From positions 3,534,001 to 3,598,000 of the forward strand of contig NZ_LT605205.1 of NCBI RefSeq assembly GCF_900095135.1: DNA of 64,000 nucleotides. The letters run 5' to 3'. This DNA is from Proteiniphilum saccharofermentans. GTDB taxonomy: Bacteria > Bacteroidota > Bacteroidia > Bacteroidales > Dysgonomonadaceae. A model generated the notes under the pieces. That model was given only the letters and a program-made list of their open reading frames with translations, had not been told where the DNA came from and did not search any database. Shown piece by piece: positions 45,723 through 53,091 of the stretch; within the stretch, counting starts at the first letter, position 1; the number at the start of each line of letters is the position of its first letter. The position numbers were made by a program, and so were the translations under genes.

Positions 45723-47027
45723 ATGGATGACTTAATTGTTGATGTAAATATCTGGGGGAATAATGTGGGTGCTCTTATATGGGATCACAACAACGAAGCT
45801 GCATCGTTTCAATATGACGATAAGTTTTTGCGTTCCGGGCTTGATGTTTCTCCTGTCATGATGCCATTGCGTAATTCGGCAGGGATGGTTTACCAATTCC
45901 AGCAAAACCGAAACAATTGTTTTAAGGGATTGCCGGGGTTGATTGCTGATTCTCTTCCCGATGCTTTCGGTAGCCAGATTATCTATGAGTGGTTTGCATC
46001 ACGAGGATTGTCTGATGAACAAATCACCCCATTAGACTATTTATGTTACGTGGGTAAACGGGCGATGGGGGCTTTAGAATTTCAACCTTCAAAGGAAATA
46101 CCGGGATTGGATCAGTCTACACGGATTTACATTGACGAACTCACGGCATTGGCTGAGGAAGTATTCAAAAACCGGCTGGAATTTCAGAGCAGGTTACAAA
46201 ATCAGGATCAAAAAATACTTGACATACTGAAGGTTGGGACATCTGCCGGTGGAGCCAAACCGAAAGCGATTATCGCCTATAACGAATCGACCAATGAAGT
46301 GCGGTCGGGTCAAGTTCTCGCTCCGGAAGGTTTTACTTATTGGCTTCTGAAATTTGACGGTGGAGTTTATGAAGAACATTTCCAAATCACCGATAATCCG
46401 AAAGGAATCGGTAATATAGAGTATGCTTATTATCTAATGGCCAAAGCAGTAGGAATAAATATGATGGAGTGCCGGTTGTTGAAAGAAGGCGATAGTAATC
46501 ATTTTATGACAAAACGCTTTGACCGTACCGATTCCGGCGAGAAGTTGCATATTCAAACTTTAGCGGGAATAGCTCATTATGACCGGGATCAACGACATGC
46601 TTACGAACAGGCTTTCCGGTTAATGCGACAAATGCAGCTACCATATATCCAACAGGAAGAGTTTTACCGTCGGATGGTATTCAATGTGGTAGCCCGCAAC
46701 CATGACGACCATACGAAAAACCATTCATTTATTATGGATCGCTCGGGCCAATGGCGGCTGGCTCCGGCTTATGACTTGTGCTATTCCTTCAACCCGCAAG
46801 GACGTTGGACGAATCGGCATCAAATGTCTGTCAACGGCAAGCAAGACGGATTTACATTCGAAGACCTGAAAACAGTAGCCGACCGAATGGGCATAAAACA
46901 TGGAAAAGAAATCATCGAAAAAGTGGTCGATACGGTTTCTGCATGGGAACAGTTTGCCCAGGAAGCCGGAGTAACGGCAAATCAGGTAAAGGAAATAAAA
47001 TCAAATTTGCTATTACTTCGACCATAA
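45723..47027 (+). CDS. hipA: HipA-family Ser/Thr kinase toxin
   Basis: 434 residues: an N-terminal couple-hipA domain (about 1-100), then the kinase domain. GTSAGGAKPKAIIAYN (about residues 175-190) contains the Gly-rich loop, and VARNHDDHTKNHSFI (about 317-331) is the catalytic loop with Asp and Asn, followed by LAPAYDLCYS (about 340-349), the metal-binding DxD-type segment. Known HipA enzymes phosphorylate glutamyl-tRNA synthetase and cause dormancy. The gene is full length and paired with a HipB-like protein. A small stable hairpin (47134-47168) follows. Confidence 0.92.
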   Translation: MDDLIVDVNIWGNNVGALIWDHNNEAASFQYDDKFLRSGLDVSPVMMPLRNSAGMVYQFQQNRNNCFKGLPGLIADSLPDAFGSQIIYEWFASRGLSDEQITPLDYLCYVGKRAMGALEFQPSKEIPGLDQSTRIYIDELTALAEEVFKNRLEFQSRLQNQDQKILDILKVGTSAGGAKPKAIIAYNESTNEVRSGQVLAPEGFTYWLLKFDGGVYEEHFQITDNPKGIGNIEYAYYLMAKAVGINMMECRLLKEGDSNHFMTKRFDRTDSGEKLHIQTLAGIAHYDRDQRHAYEQAFRLMRQMQLPYIQQEEFYRRMVFNVVARNHDDHTKNHSFIMDRSGQWRLAPAYDLCYSFNPQGRWTNRHQMSVNGKQDGFTFEDLKTVADRMGIKHGKEIIEKVVDTVSAWEQFAQEAGVTANQVKEIKSNLLLLRP

Positions 47028-47133
47028 TTATGTTCCATTACTGGTGGATCCGGTTTAATCCTTGATTTTTAGACGCCATTTATGGACAAGAATCTAATTC
47101 GGTGTTACACATTAGGGATATCCCCAATAAGGC

Positions 47134-47168
47134 GAATCCCAAAAGTTTTTGTTCAACTTTTGGGATTC
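47134..47168. terminator. Strong hairpin after hipA
   Basis: Perfect 14-bp arms GAATCCCAAAAGTT (47134-47147) and AACTTTTGGGATTC (47155-47168), loop of 7. No T-run on either side, so termination is uncertain. The rest of the 326-base spacer (47028-47352) holds only this hairpin and the left end of the next insertion sequence. Confidence 0.55.
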
Positions 47169-47234
47169 AGTTCAAAATAAATCAGAGACAGCCTCTCTTC
47201 TATTTATCAATTATATCGTTTTAATATCCGGGGT

Positions 47235-48545
47235 CATTAGTGTCCACTAAAAAATCATAATAGTTCTTTGAAATTGTTGATATTCAATTTATTGTATCCG
47301 ATTTTCGAGTCAACGGATTTGAATTTATCTTTGCGGTCAGAATCAGACCGTTATGCATAAAGACCCATTCGTTTTCTCCCAATTAGTCCAGTTCATGGAT
47401 AGGAATCACTTCAATTACCTTGTACGCAAGTATGAAGGTGATAGATACGTCAAGAGCTTTACCTGTTGGAATCAGCTACTTACGATGATGTTCGGGCAAC
47501 TGACCAACCGCGAAAGCCTCCGCGATCTAATTGTAGCGACCGAGGCGCATAGCGGCAAACTTTACCATCTTGGAATGGGAAAGTCGGTGACCCGAAGCAA
47601 TCTTAGCAAGGCTAATGAGCAGCGCGACTATCGTATATTCGAGGACTATGCCAAGTTCATGATCAACGAGGCAAGGAAGCGGCGGATTGACAAAATCTTC
47701 GAGCTTGAAGGGCATGTCTATGCGTTCGATTCGACTACGATTGACCTGTGTCTGTCGGTGTTCGAATGGGCTAAATTCCGTAAGCATAAAGGCGGCATCA
47801 AGATGCACACGCTTTACGATATAGAGGCTCAAGTTCCTGCTTTCGTGCATATTACTCCGGCAAACGTACACGATTCCAAGGCTATGCTTGAGATACCATA
47901 CGAGCCAGGGGCCCATTATATTTTCGATCGCGGCTACAACGATTACGGCAACCTGTACACTATTCACCGCACTAAAGGATTCTTCGTTCTGAGAGCCAAA
48001 AACAACGTCCAGATGAAGCCGAGAACTTGGAAAAGGCGACTTGCGCGAGGCATCGTTTCCGACATAGTCGGCACTTTCACCGTGTATAAAAGCACCAAGG
48101 TTTATCCGGAGGAACTGCGAAAGGTGATTTGCATCGATCCTGAGGATGGTAGCAAATACATTTTTCTTACCAATAATCTGACAGCCACGGCCTCTCTGAT
48201 TTCGGAACTTTACCGCAATCGGTGGAGTGTGGAACTATTCTTCAAATGGGTGAAGCAACATCTCCGAATCAAGAAGTTCTGGGGTACATCAGAGAATGCC
48301 GTGCGTGTCCAAATCTATTGTGCAATAATTACTTATTGCCTTGTAGCAATAGTTCAACACGGCATGAAATTGGAACGCAGCATCTACGAAGTCCTTCAAA
48401 TTCTTGGAATCTCGCTTACCGACAAGACCCATTTGCGGGACTTGTTCGACAAAAAGAATATCAATGATGTCAAAGATCTCTATGGTTCGAGTGAACTAAA
48501 TTTATTCAACTTTTAACCGTGTCCAATTTTTAGTGGACACTTGTG
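47235..48545 (+). mobile_element. IS4-family insertion sequence, copy 1 (1311 bp)
   Basis: Ends match as imperfect inverted repeats: left CATTAGTGTCCACTAAAAA (47235-47253), right read inward CACAAGTGTCCACTAAAAA (48545-48527). The element contains one intact transposase gene. The length equals that of the second element at 51100-52410. Flanking 9-bp sequences (ATCCGGGGT and ATTTCTTTA) do not match, so no target duplication is seen, and the right side cuts a GNAT gene. Confidence 0.85.
47353..48516 (+). CDS. IS4-family transposase, intact
   Basis: 387 residues with an N-terminal DUF4372-like domain (FTCWNQLLTMMFGQLTNRESLRDLI) and a DDE catalytic core: Asp in YAFDSTTIDLCLSVFEWAKF (about 133-152), Asp in YIFDRGYNDY (about 195-204) and the Y-x2-R-x3-E-x6-K signature in YRNRWSVELFFKWVK (about 288-302). 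It cuts and pastes its own element. The frame is complete, unlike the related element at 51.1 kb. Confidence 0.93.
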   Translation: MHKDPFVFSQLVQFMDRNHFNYLVRKYEGDRYVKSFTCWNQLLTMMFGQLTNRESLRDLIVATEAHSGKLYHLGMGKSVTRSNLSKANEQRDYRIFEDYAKFMINEARKRRIDKIFELEGHVYAFDSTTIDLCLSVFEWAKFRKHKGGIKMHTLYDIEAQVPAFVHITPANVHDSKAMLEIPYEPGAHYIFDRGYNDYGNLYTIHRTKGFFVLRAKNNVQMKPRTWKRRLARGIVSDIVGTFTVYKSTKVYPEELRKVICIDPEDGSKYIFLTNNLTATASLISELYRNRWSVELFFKWVKQHLRIKKFWGTSENAVRVQIYCAIITYCLVAIVQHGMKLERSIYEVLQILGISLTDKTHLRDLFDKKNINDVKDLYGSSELNLFNF

Positions 48546-48868
48546 ATTTCTTTAAAAAGATACTGATAGAGAATCGTACCAAAACCTTTGCCCTGTATAT
48601 CTTTATCCAAATAAATTGTAACCTCTTTAGTGGATGAATAAGCACAACGGTTATTCCAGTTATGCAGGTAACAATAGCCTGCAATTTTACCGTTAATCTC
48701 TCCGACATAATAAGGAAAGCCCTCATCTAAAAAGCCTTTAATACGTTGTTGCATTTCGTCAATGCTTACGACAGCCGTTTCAAAGGTGACGGCTGTATTT
48801 TCCACATAATAATTGTAAATATCACAGATGCCTTTTGCATCTTCTAATGTCACTTTCCTTATTTTCAT
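48546..48868 (-). pseudogene. GNAT acetyltransferase, C-terminus cut off by the IS4 element
   Basis: The N-terminal ~107 codons of a phosphinothricin-acetyltransferase-like GNAT protein: MKIRKVTLEDAKGICDIYNYYVENTAVTFET and, near the break, the CoA-binding DIQGKGFGTILYQYL. The frame runs into the IS right end and stops after four IS-derived codons (at 48530). Family members are about 165 residues, so around 55 are missing. It lies 67 bases after an ArsR gene on the same strand and has TTCGT/ACGAA motifs in front. Confidence 0.85.
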
Positions 48869-48900
48869 ACAGAGTAATATTATTCGTACTTATACAATAT

Positions 48901-48920
48901 AATTCGTAAATCAACGAACT
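48901..48920. promoter_or_regulatory. TTCGT-N6-ACGAA palindrome (arsR/GNAT spacer)
   Basis: AATTCGTAAATCAACGAACT (48901-48920) with TTCGT and ACGAA arms. It resembles the palindromes at 49571-49592 and 49600-49617. Candidate ArsR site. Confidence 0.45.
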
Positions 48921-48935
48921 TTGGGGCAAAAATTT

Positions 48936-49262
48936 TTACTCGGAGTTACAACTTTCTTCGTTATTGATATCGACAAAAAATACAGAAAACAAACTTTTTG
49001 CCTTTTCCCAATTTTCTTCATTGATACAGTATTTGACTGTCGGCAACGTGATTGCGCCCTGTACCAGTCCTGCATCCTTAAGTTCGTTCAGATGCTGGGA
49101 TAACGTACTTTTGGCAATGGGCAGTATTTCCGACATATCACCATGATAACAACACGATTTGCTTGCAAGCATTTCCAGTATAGCGATACGAATAGGATGC
49201 CCCAATGCTTTGGCGAACCGTGCAAGTTGTTCTTGTTCGACGGTCAGTTCTTTCTTTGACAT
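48936..49262 (-). CDS. ArsR-family transcriptional regulator
   Basis: 108 residues. The winged helix reads ALGHPIRIAILEMLASKSCCYHGDMSEILPIAKSTLSQHLNELKDAGLVQG, then a wing TLPTVKYCINEENW. A Cys pair (SCC) sits in the region where ArsR sensors often hold ligands, and another Cys occurs near the C-terminus. It is upstream of the truncated GNAT gene. Three palindromes of the TTCGTA type lie nearby. Effector unknown. Confidence 0.87.
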   Translation of the reverse strand: MSKKELTVEQEQLARFAKALGHPIRIAILEMLASKSCCYHGDMSEILPIAKSTLSQHLNELKDAGLVQGAITLPTVKYCINEENWEKAKSLFSVFFVDINNEESCNSE

Positions 49263-49301
49263 ATCTCATATAATTTATTGTTCAATTACTTTAGACATTT
49301 T

Positions 49302-49437
49302 GAGTCGCCTTCACGCCTCGAATGTTAATTGAGTCGCCTTCACGCCTCGAATGTTAATTGAGTCGCCTTCACGCCTCGAATGTTAATTGAGTCGCCTTCA
49401 CGCCTCGAATGTTAATTGAGTCGCCTTCACGCCTCGA
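49302..49437. repeat. 29-bp tandem repeat, 4 full copies plus a partial fifth
   Basis: Unit starts GAGTCGCCTTCACGCCTCGA and ends ATGTTAATT. Copies begin at 49302, 49331, 49360, 49389 and 49418. The first four are identical; the fifth diverges after CCTCGA into the dispersed repeat. A single copy of the same head occurs at 32514. Lies in the arsR upstream spacer. Confidence 0.9.
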
Positions 49438-49500
49438 TTTTCAATTCTGCACTCGGCAAAACCAAAGCAAGTTTGACTCCGTCTTCTTCCTGCGCACCTC
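49438..49500. repeat. Dispersed intergenic repeat, copy C
   Basis: TTTTCAATTCTGCACTCGGCA, then AAAGCAAGTTTG (49464-49475), then CTCCGTCTTC. It continues from the last tandem unit and is related to 25588-25628 and 32510-32640. Confidence 0.6.
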
Positions 49501-49570
49501 ACCAAAATTCGAACTAATTCACTTTTGGGTTCGGGTTTTCGTCAGTTGTTTCTGCTCTCACTTAATGAAA

Positions 49571-49617
49571 TAGTTCGCAAATATACGAACTATTTTTTAA
49601 TTCGTAATATTACGAAT
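49571..49617. promoter_or_regulatory. Two adjacent palindromes upstream of the MazG-like gene
   Basis: TAGTTCG-N8-CGAACTA (49571-49592) and a perfect 18-bp palindrome ATTCGTAATATTACGAAT (49600-49617). Both share TTCGTA-type halves with 48901-48920. They lie just upstream of the promoter at 49634-49663. Confidence 0.55.
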
Positions 49618-49633
49618 ATATTTTCTAAGAACA

Positions 49634-49663
49634 TTGATTCTGATAACAAGAATAGTATCTTTG
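49634..49663 (+). promoter_or_regulatory. Promoter of the MazG-like gene
   Basis: TTG (49634-49636), 19 bases, TATCTTTG (49656-49663). It supports a start at 49702 and excludes the long in-frame extension from 49525. Confidence 0.6.
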
Positions 49664-49701
49664 CATTGAAATATCAATGGTATGGCTGTAAAAATAGAAA
49701 A

Positions 49702-50040
49702 ATGGAGATTGCCCAAATGAATAAAACAGATTTCAACGAGATAATCCGACGCTCCAAAAAGATACGGGAGTTGTATCATGAGGCGGAAAAACAACATCAC
49801 GGAAATGAATGGACAATAGAAGAAGATGCATTGGCTTTTCTGACCGATGCAGGATTGGTCGGACGGTACACGATGTCGCAACAGGGACGTTGGCCGAAAG
49901 AAAACACCCATGCCGAGTTGGAACATAAACTGGGTGAATGTATCTGGTGGCTAGTTGTTTTAGCCGACAGGATGAACATTGATATGGAAGAAGCGTTAGA
50001 AAAATTCCTTTCCAAAACAGAGAAATTATTCGGAAAATAA
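49702..50040 (+). CDS. MazG-like nucleotide pyrophosphohydrolase family protein
   Basis: 112 residues from the ATG at 49702 (or ATG 49717). It is a small all-alpha protein: NEIIRRSKKIRELYHEAEKQHHGNEWTIEEDALAFLTDAGLVGRYTMSQQGRW and later AELEHKLGECIWWLVVLADRMNIDMEEALEKFLSKTEKLFGK. The second half carries the ExxxE...ExxxD-like pattern of MazG-type proteins. The substrate is unknown. It is followed 10 bases later by a 3-methyladenine glycosylase gene, so both may belong to a nucleotide or DNA clean-up unit. Confidence 0.7.
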   Translation: MEIAQMNKTDFNEIIRRSKKIRELYHEAEKQHHGNEWTIEEDALAFLTDAGLVGRYTMSQQGRWPKENTHAELEHKLGECIWWLVVLADRMNIDMEEALEKFLSKTEKLFGK

Positions 50041-50050
50041 ATCATTGATT

Positions 50051-50608
50051 ATGTCCTATTGCTTTTACATAGACACCATGCAACCCGAAGAGAGAAAAGC
50101 GTTGCACAAGAATTACCACGACAATCATTACGGTTTTCCTATCCACGATGATAACGAATTGTTCGGTCGACTGATCATGGAGATCAATCAGGCGGGATTA
50201 AGTTGGGAAACCATTTTAAAGAAAGAATCCTCATTCAGGGAAGCTTACGATAGTTTTAATATTAAAAAAGTAGCATCTTACACTGAAAAAGACCGTGAAC
50301 GTTTGCTGAATGATGCGGGTATTATCCGTAACCGATTGAAAATCAATGCTGCAATAGAAAACGCCAACACTATTCTCGCATTACAACAAGAGTTCGGTTC
50401 TTTTGAAAAATGGCTCGAGCATCACCACCCTAAAACAAAAGACGAGTGGGTAAAGCTGTTCAAAAAAACCTTTCGTTTTACCGGTGGTGAAATTGTGAAC
50501 GAGTTTTTGATGAGTATTGGTTATTTATCCGGATCACATTCCGAAAACTGCCCTGTTTATAAAGAAATTCTGAAACAAAACCCTATGTGGAACGCAGGAA
50601 GAAAATGA
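50051..50608 (+). CDS. tag: DNA-3-methyladenine glycosylase I (Tag)
   Basis: Excises 3-methyladenine from DNA. 185 residues from the ATG at 50051. The N-terminus MSYCFYIDTM and YHDNHYG supply the Cys and His of the zinc snap, while HSENCPVY supplies the C-terminal His and Cys. The middle (MEINQAGLSWETILKKESSFREAYDSF) is the Tag core. Slightly shorter than many Tag proteins (about 187-190) but complete. Convergent with the split monooxygenase gene. Confidence 0.92.
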   Translation: MSYCFYIDTMQPEERKALHKNYHDNHYGFPIHDDNELFGRLIMEINQAGLSWETILKKESSFREAYDSFNIKKVASYTEKDRERLLNDAGIIRNRLKINAAIENANTILALQQEFGSFEKWLEHHHPKTKDEWVKLFKKTFRFTGGEIVNEFLMSIGYLSGSHSENCPVYKEILKQNPMWNAGRK

Positions 50609-50610
50609 AT

Positions 50611-51099
50611 TTATATCATTTTCAACTCTGCCATTTCATATTCAGCCTTTAATGCGGAAATAATTTCTTTTACTGTGGAGATCTTCTTTGCCAGATAAGC
50701 GTTACTTCCGGCAAAGGCGTATCCCCTCTTCATATTTCCTTTGGATGAATTATACAGCGCTTTCATGATGCAATACGGACTTTTCTGATAGTCGCATGTT
50801 TTTATACAATGTAACGGACAATTTTTAGGGACTTCCGTACCTGACTCGATCTTATTGATATATCCATTGCGGATAGCCCGTCCCGGCATTCCTACAGGAC
50901 TTTGTATGATTATGATATCTTCCTGGTTTGAGTCGATATATGTTTTCTTAAAAGCATAAGGTGCATCACATTCTTCTGAAGTAACAAAGATGGTTCCCAT
51001 TTGTACACCGGATGCCCCCAGCTGAATAAACCGGTATATATCCTGGCCGGAATAAATACCCCCGGCGGCAATAACAGGTATTGATTTAATATCTTTATA
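50611..51099 (-). pseudogene. Nitronate monooxygenase, 3' part, split by an IS4 element
   Basis: C-terminal ~160 codons of an FMN-dependent nitronate monooxygenase/2-nitropropane dioxygenase: IPVIAAGGIYSGQDIYRFIQLGASGVQMGTIFV is the flavin phosphate-binding half. The 9 bases at 51091-51099 are the target duplication; without them the frame joins exactly to the 5' part at 52411. The restored protein is 357 residues. As it stands no start exists for this half, so it is not expected to be functional. Confidence 0.9.
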
Positions 51100-52410
51100 C
51101 ATTAGTGGGCACTTAAATAAAAAAATAGTTCTTTGAAATCTTTTGTAGATCGCAGTTTTGAGAAATTTTAGTTGTGTGACGATTTGAAATGCGATGATTA
51201 TATTTTACTTTGCCCAAAAGTAAAAATCATGAATCAAGGCAAATATATTTTCGCACAGCTTACAGAATTTCTACCACGTAGGGTGTTTGACCATATCGTA
51301 TCCAGGCACGATGGAAACAAGAAAGTCCGAAGTTTCACCTGCTGGAACCAGATGCTATGCATGATCTTTGGACAATTGACAGCCCGTGACAGTATGCGGG
51401 ACTTGATGTTGAGCTTGGAAGCCCATCAATCCAAATATTACCATTTGGGACTGGGGGCAAGCGTAACCCGGACAAATCTGGGCAAAGCCAATCGTAACCG
51501 TAGCTATAAAATCTTTGAGGATTTTGCCTATGTGATGATGGACAAGGCCCGTCAAAGTCATTACAGGGAGGACTTTGAAGTCAAGGTGGACGGGAACGTC
51601 TATGCCTTTGACTCCTCCACCATCGACCTGTGCCTGAGTGTCTTCTGGTGGGCGGAGTTCCGCAAGCACAAGGGAGGCATCAAGTTGCATACATTGTATG
51701 ACCTGAAGACTTCCATTCCGACTTTCGTGTTGATCACCAGCGCAAAGGTCAATGATATGAACGCGATGGATTATCTTCATTATGAATCCGGGAGCTTTTA
51801 TATCTTCGACCGCGGATACGTGGACTTTGACAGGTTGTACCGGGTGAATGAATCCGAAGCCTGGTTTGTCACGCGGGCCAAGAAGAACTTCAAGTTCCGC
51901 AGGATGTATTCCCGGGAAGTTGACAAGTCGACGGGCGTGCAATGCGACCAGATCGGGAAACTGGAGGGATTCTACCAGCAAAAGGACTATCCCGGCAAAC
52001 TGCGCAGAATCAAGTATCACGACGTGGAACTGGGCAGGACTTCGTTTTTATAACCAATAACATGGACTTGACGGCCGTCGAGATAGCGCTACTGTATAAA
52101 AAACGCTGGATGGTTGAGCTGTTCTTCAAATGGATAAAACAACACCTGAAAGTAAAAAGCTTCTGGGGAACGACCATCAACGCCGTTAAAATCCAATTAT
52201 ATTGTGCTATCATCGCTTACTGTCTGGTAGCCTCGATTGGTTACGAATTGAAAGTTGAGCGTCCAATCTACGAAATTCTGCAAATACTCAGCATCTCCCT
52301 ACTGGACAAAACTCCTATAAGAGAGATACTTACGAATTGCGATTACAAAAATGTCAAAGAGCTCGATTATAAACAATTAAAAATCAACTGGATCTAAGTG
52401 TCCAGTAGTG
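51100..52410 (+). mobile_element. IS4-family insertion sequence, copy 2 (1311 bp)
   Basis: Ends: left CATTAGTGGGCACTTAAAT (51100-51118) and right read inward CACTACTGGACACTTAGAT (52410-52392), 15 of 19 identical. The 9-bp target duplication ATCTTTATA is at 51091-51099 and 52411-52419. The same length as copy 1 but a diverged transposase (similar through the DDE blocks), so a separate family member. It interrupts a nitronate monooxygenase gene. Confidence 0.93.
51229..52397 (+). pseudogene. IS4-family transposase with a frameshift
   Basis: Starts at the ATG at 51229 (MNQGKYIFAQLTEF). The frame holds DUF4372-like and first DDE blocks (YAFDSSTIDLCLSVFWWAEF, FYIFDRGYVDF) until TAA at 52051-52053. 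The remaining part, including YKKRWMVELFFKWIK with the catalytic Glu, continues in the frame one base back (51942-52397). The break lies near 52035-52045 (VELG then DFVFITNN). There is no slippery heptamer of the usual form, so a 1-base deletion is the likely cause. About 389 residues when repaired. Confidence 0.85.
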
Positions 52411-53004
52411 ATCTTTATATTGTACCATTATCTGGACAACTTCCGGAAGTATATGTTCCAGCGCGAAATTCTCATCTTCAATCTGGTCCTTCTTAAAACC
52501 CAGATGCCCTCCGGCCTTTGGGCCTTCCACCACAATGGCATCAGGCAAATAATTATAGTTTGTCTTCCATTTCTCACAAATGATTTTTGCTGCGCGCGAT
52601 GACGAAACAATAGGCACTAACTTTGTTTTACTATCGGGAGTAAGGTAAGAGGGTAAGTCGAGAGGAAGTCCTGCCCCGACAAAAAGAAAATCAACATTCT
52701 CCTGAATAGCAGTCCGTACCATGTCGGAGAAATTAGTAAGTGCTGCCATTATATTGATACCAATCAACCCATTACTCTTTGCCCTGGCTTTCCGTAATTC
52801 TTCCTTTAAGCCCCATATACAGTCTTTCAAAAAATCAGCCGGTTTTTGATGATACAAAAGCCCTATCCCGGCACAGGAGATAACCCCGATACCCCCTTCA
52901 TTGGCAACGGCAGAAGCTAACCCGGAAAGAGATATTCCCACTCCCATTCCTCCCTGAACGATCGGGAGTTTAATATGTAAAGACCCTATATAAAATGATT
53001 TCAT
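52411..53004 (-). pseudogene. Nitronate monooxygenase, 5' part, split by an IS4 element
   Basis: The first 198 codons of the split flavoenzyme, from the ATG at 53002-53004: KLPIVQGGMGVGISLSGLASAVANEGGIG, with the catalytic-His-type EGPKAGGHLGF near the break. In-frame reading runs into the IS and stops at 52384. The first 9 bases (52411-52419) are the duplicated target. The native function would be oxidation of alkyl nitronates (detoxification); the disrupted gene is probably inactive. Confidence 0.92.
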
Positions 53005-53091
53005 CAATGATTCTTTTTTGAATGATAATTAACCTTTAAAGGTGAGAATTATTTCTTGTATAATTATTACATAATAATAAAAATAAGTTAC

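Noticed and set aside
49302-49437. CRISPR-like array of 29-bp repeats
   Set aside because: The units are joined head to tail without spacers, and no cas genes are present.
51942-52053. Programmed -1 frameshift in the IS4 transposase
   Set aside because: No standard slippery heptamer in frame and the related element is single-frame; a deletion is simpler, though noted as testable.
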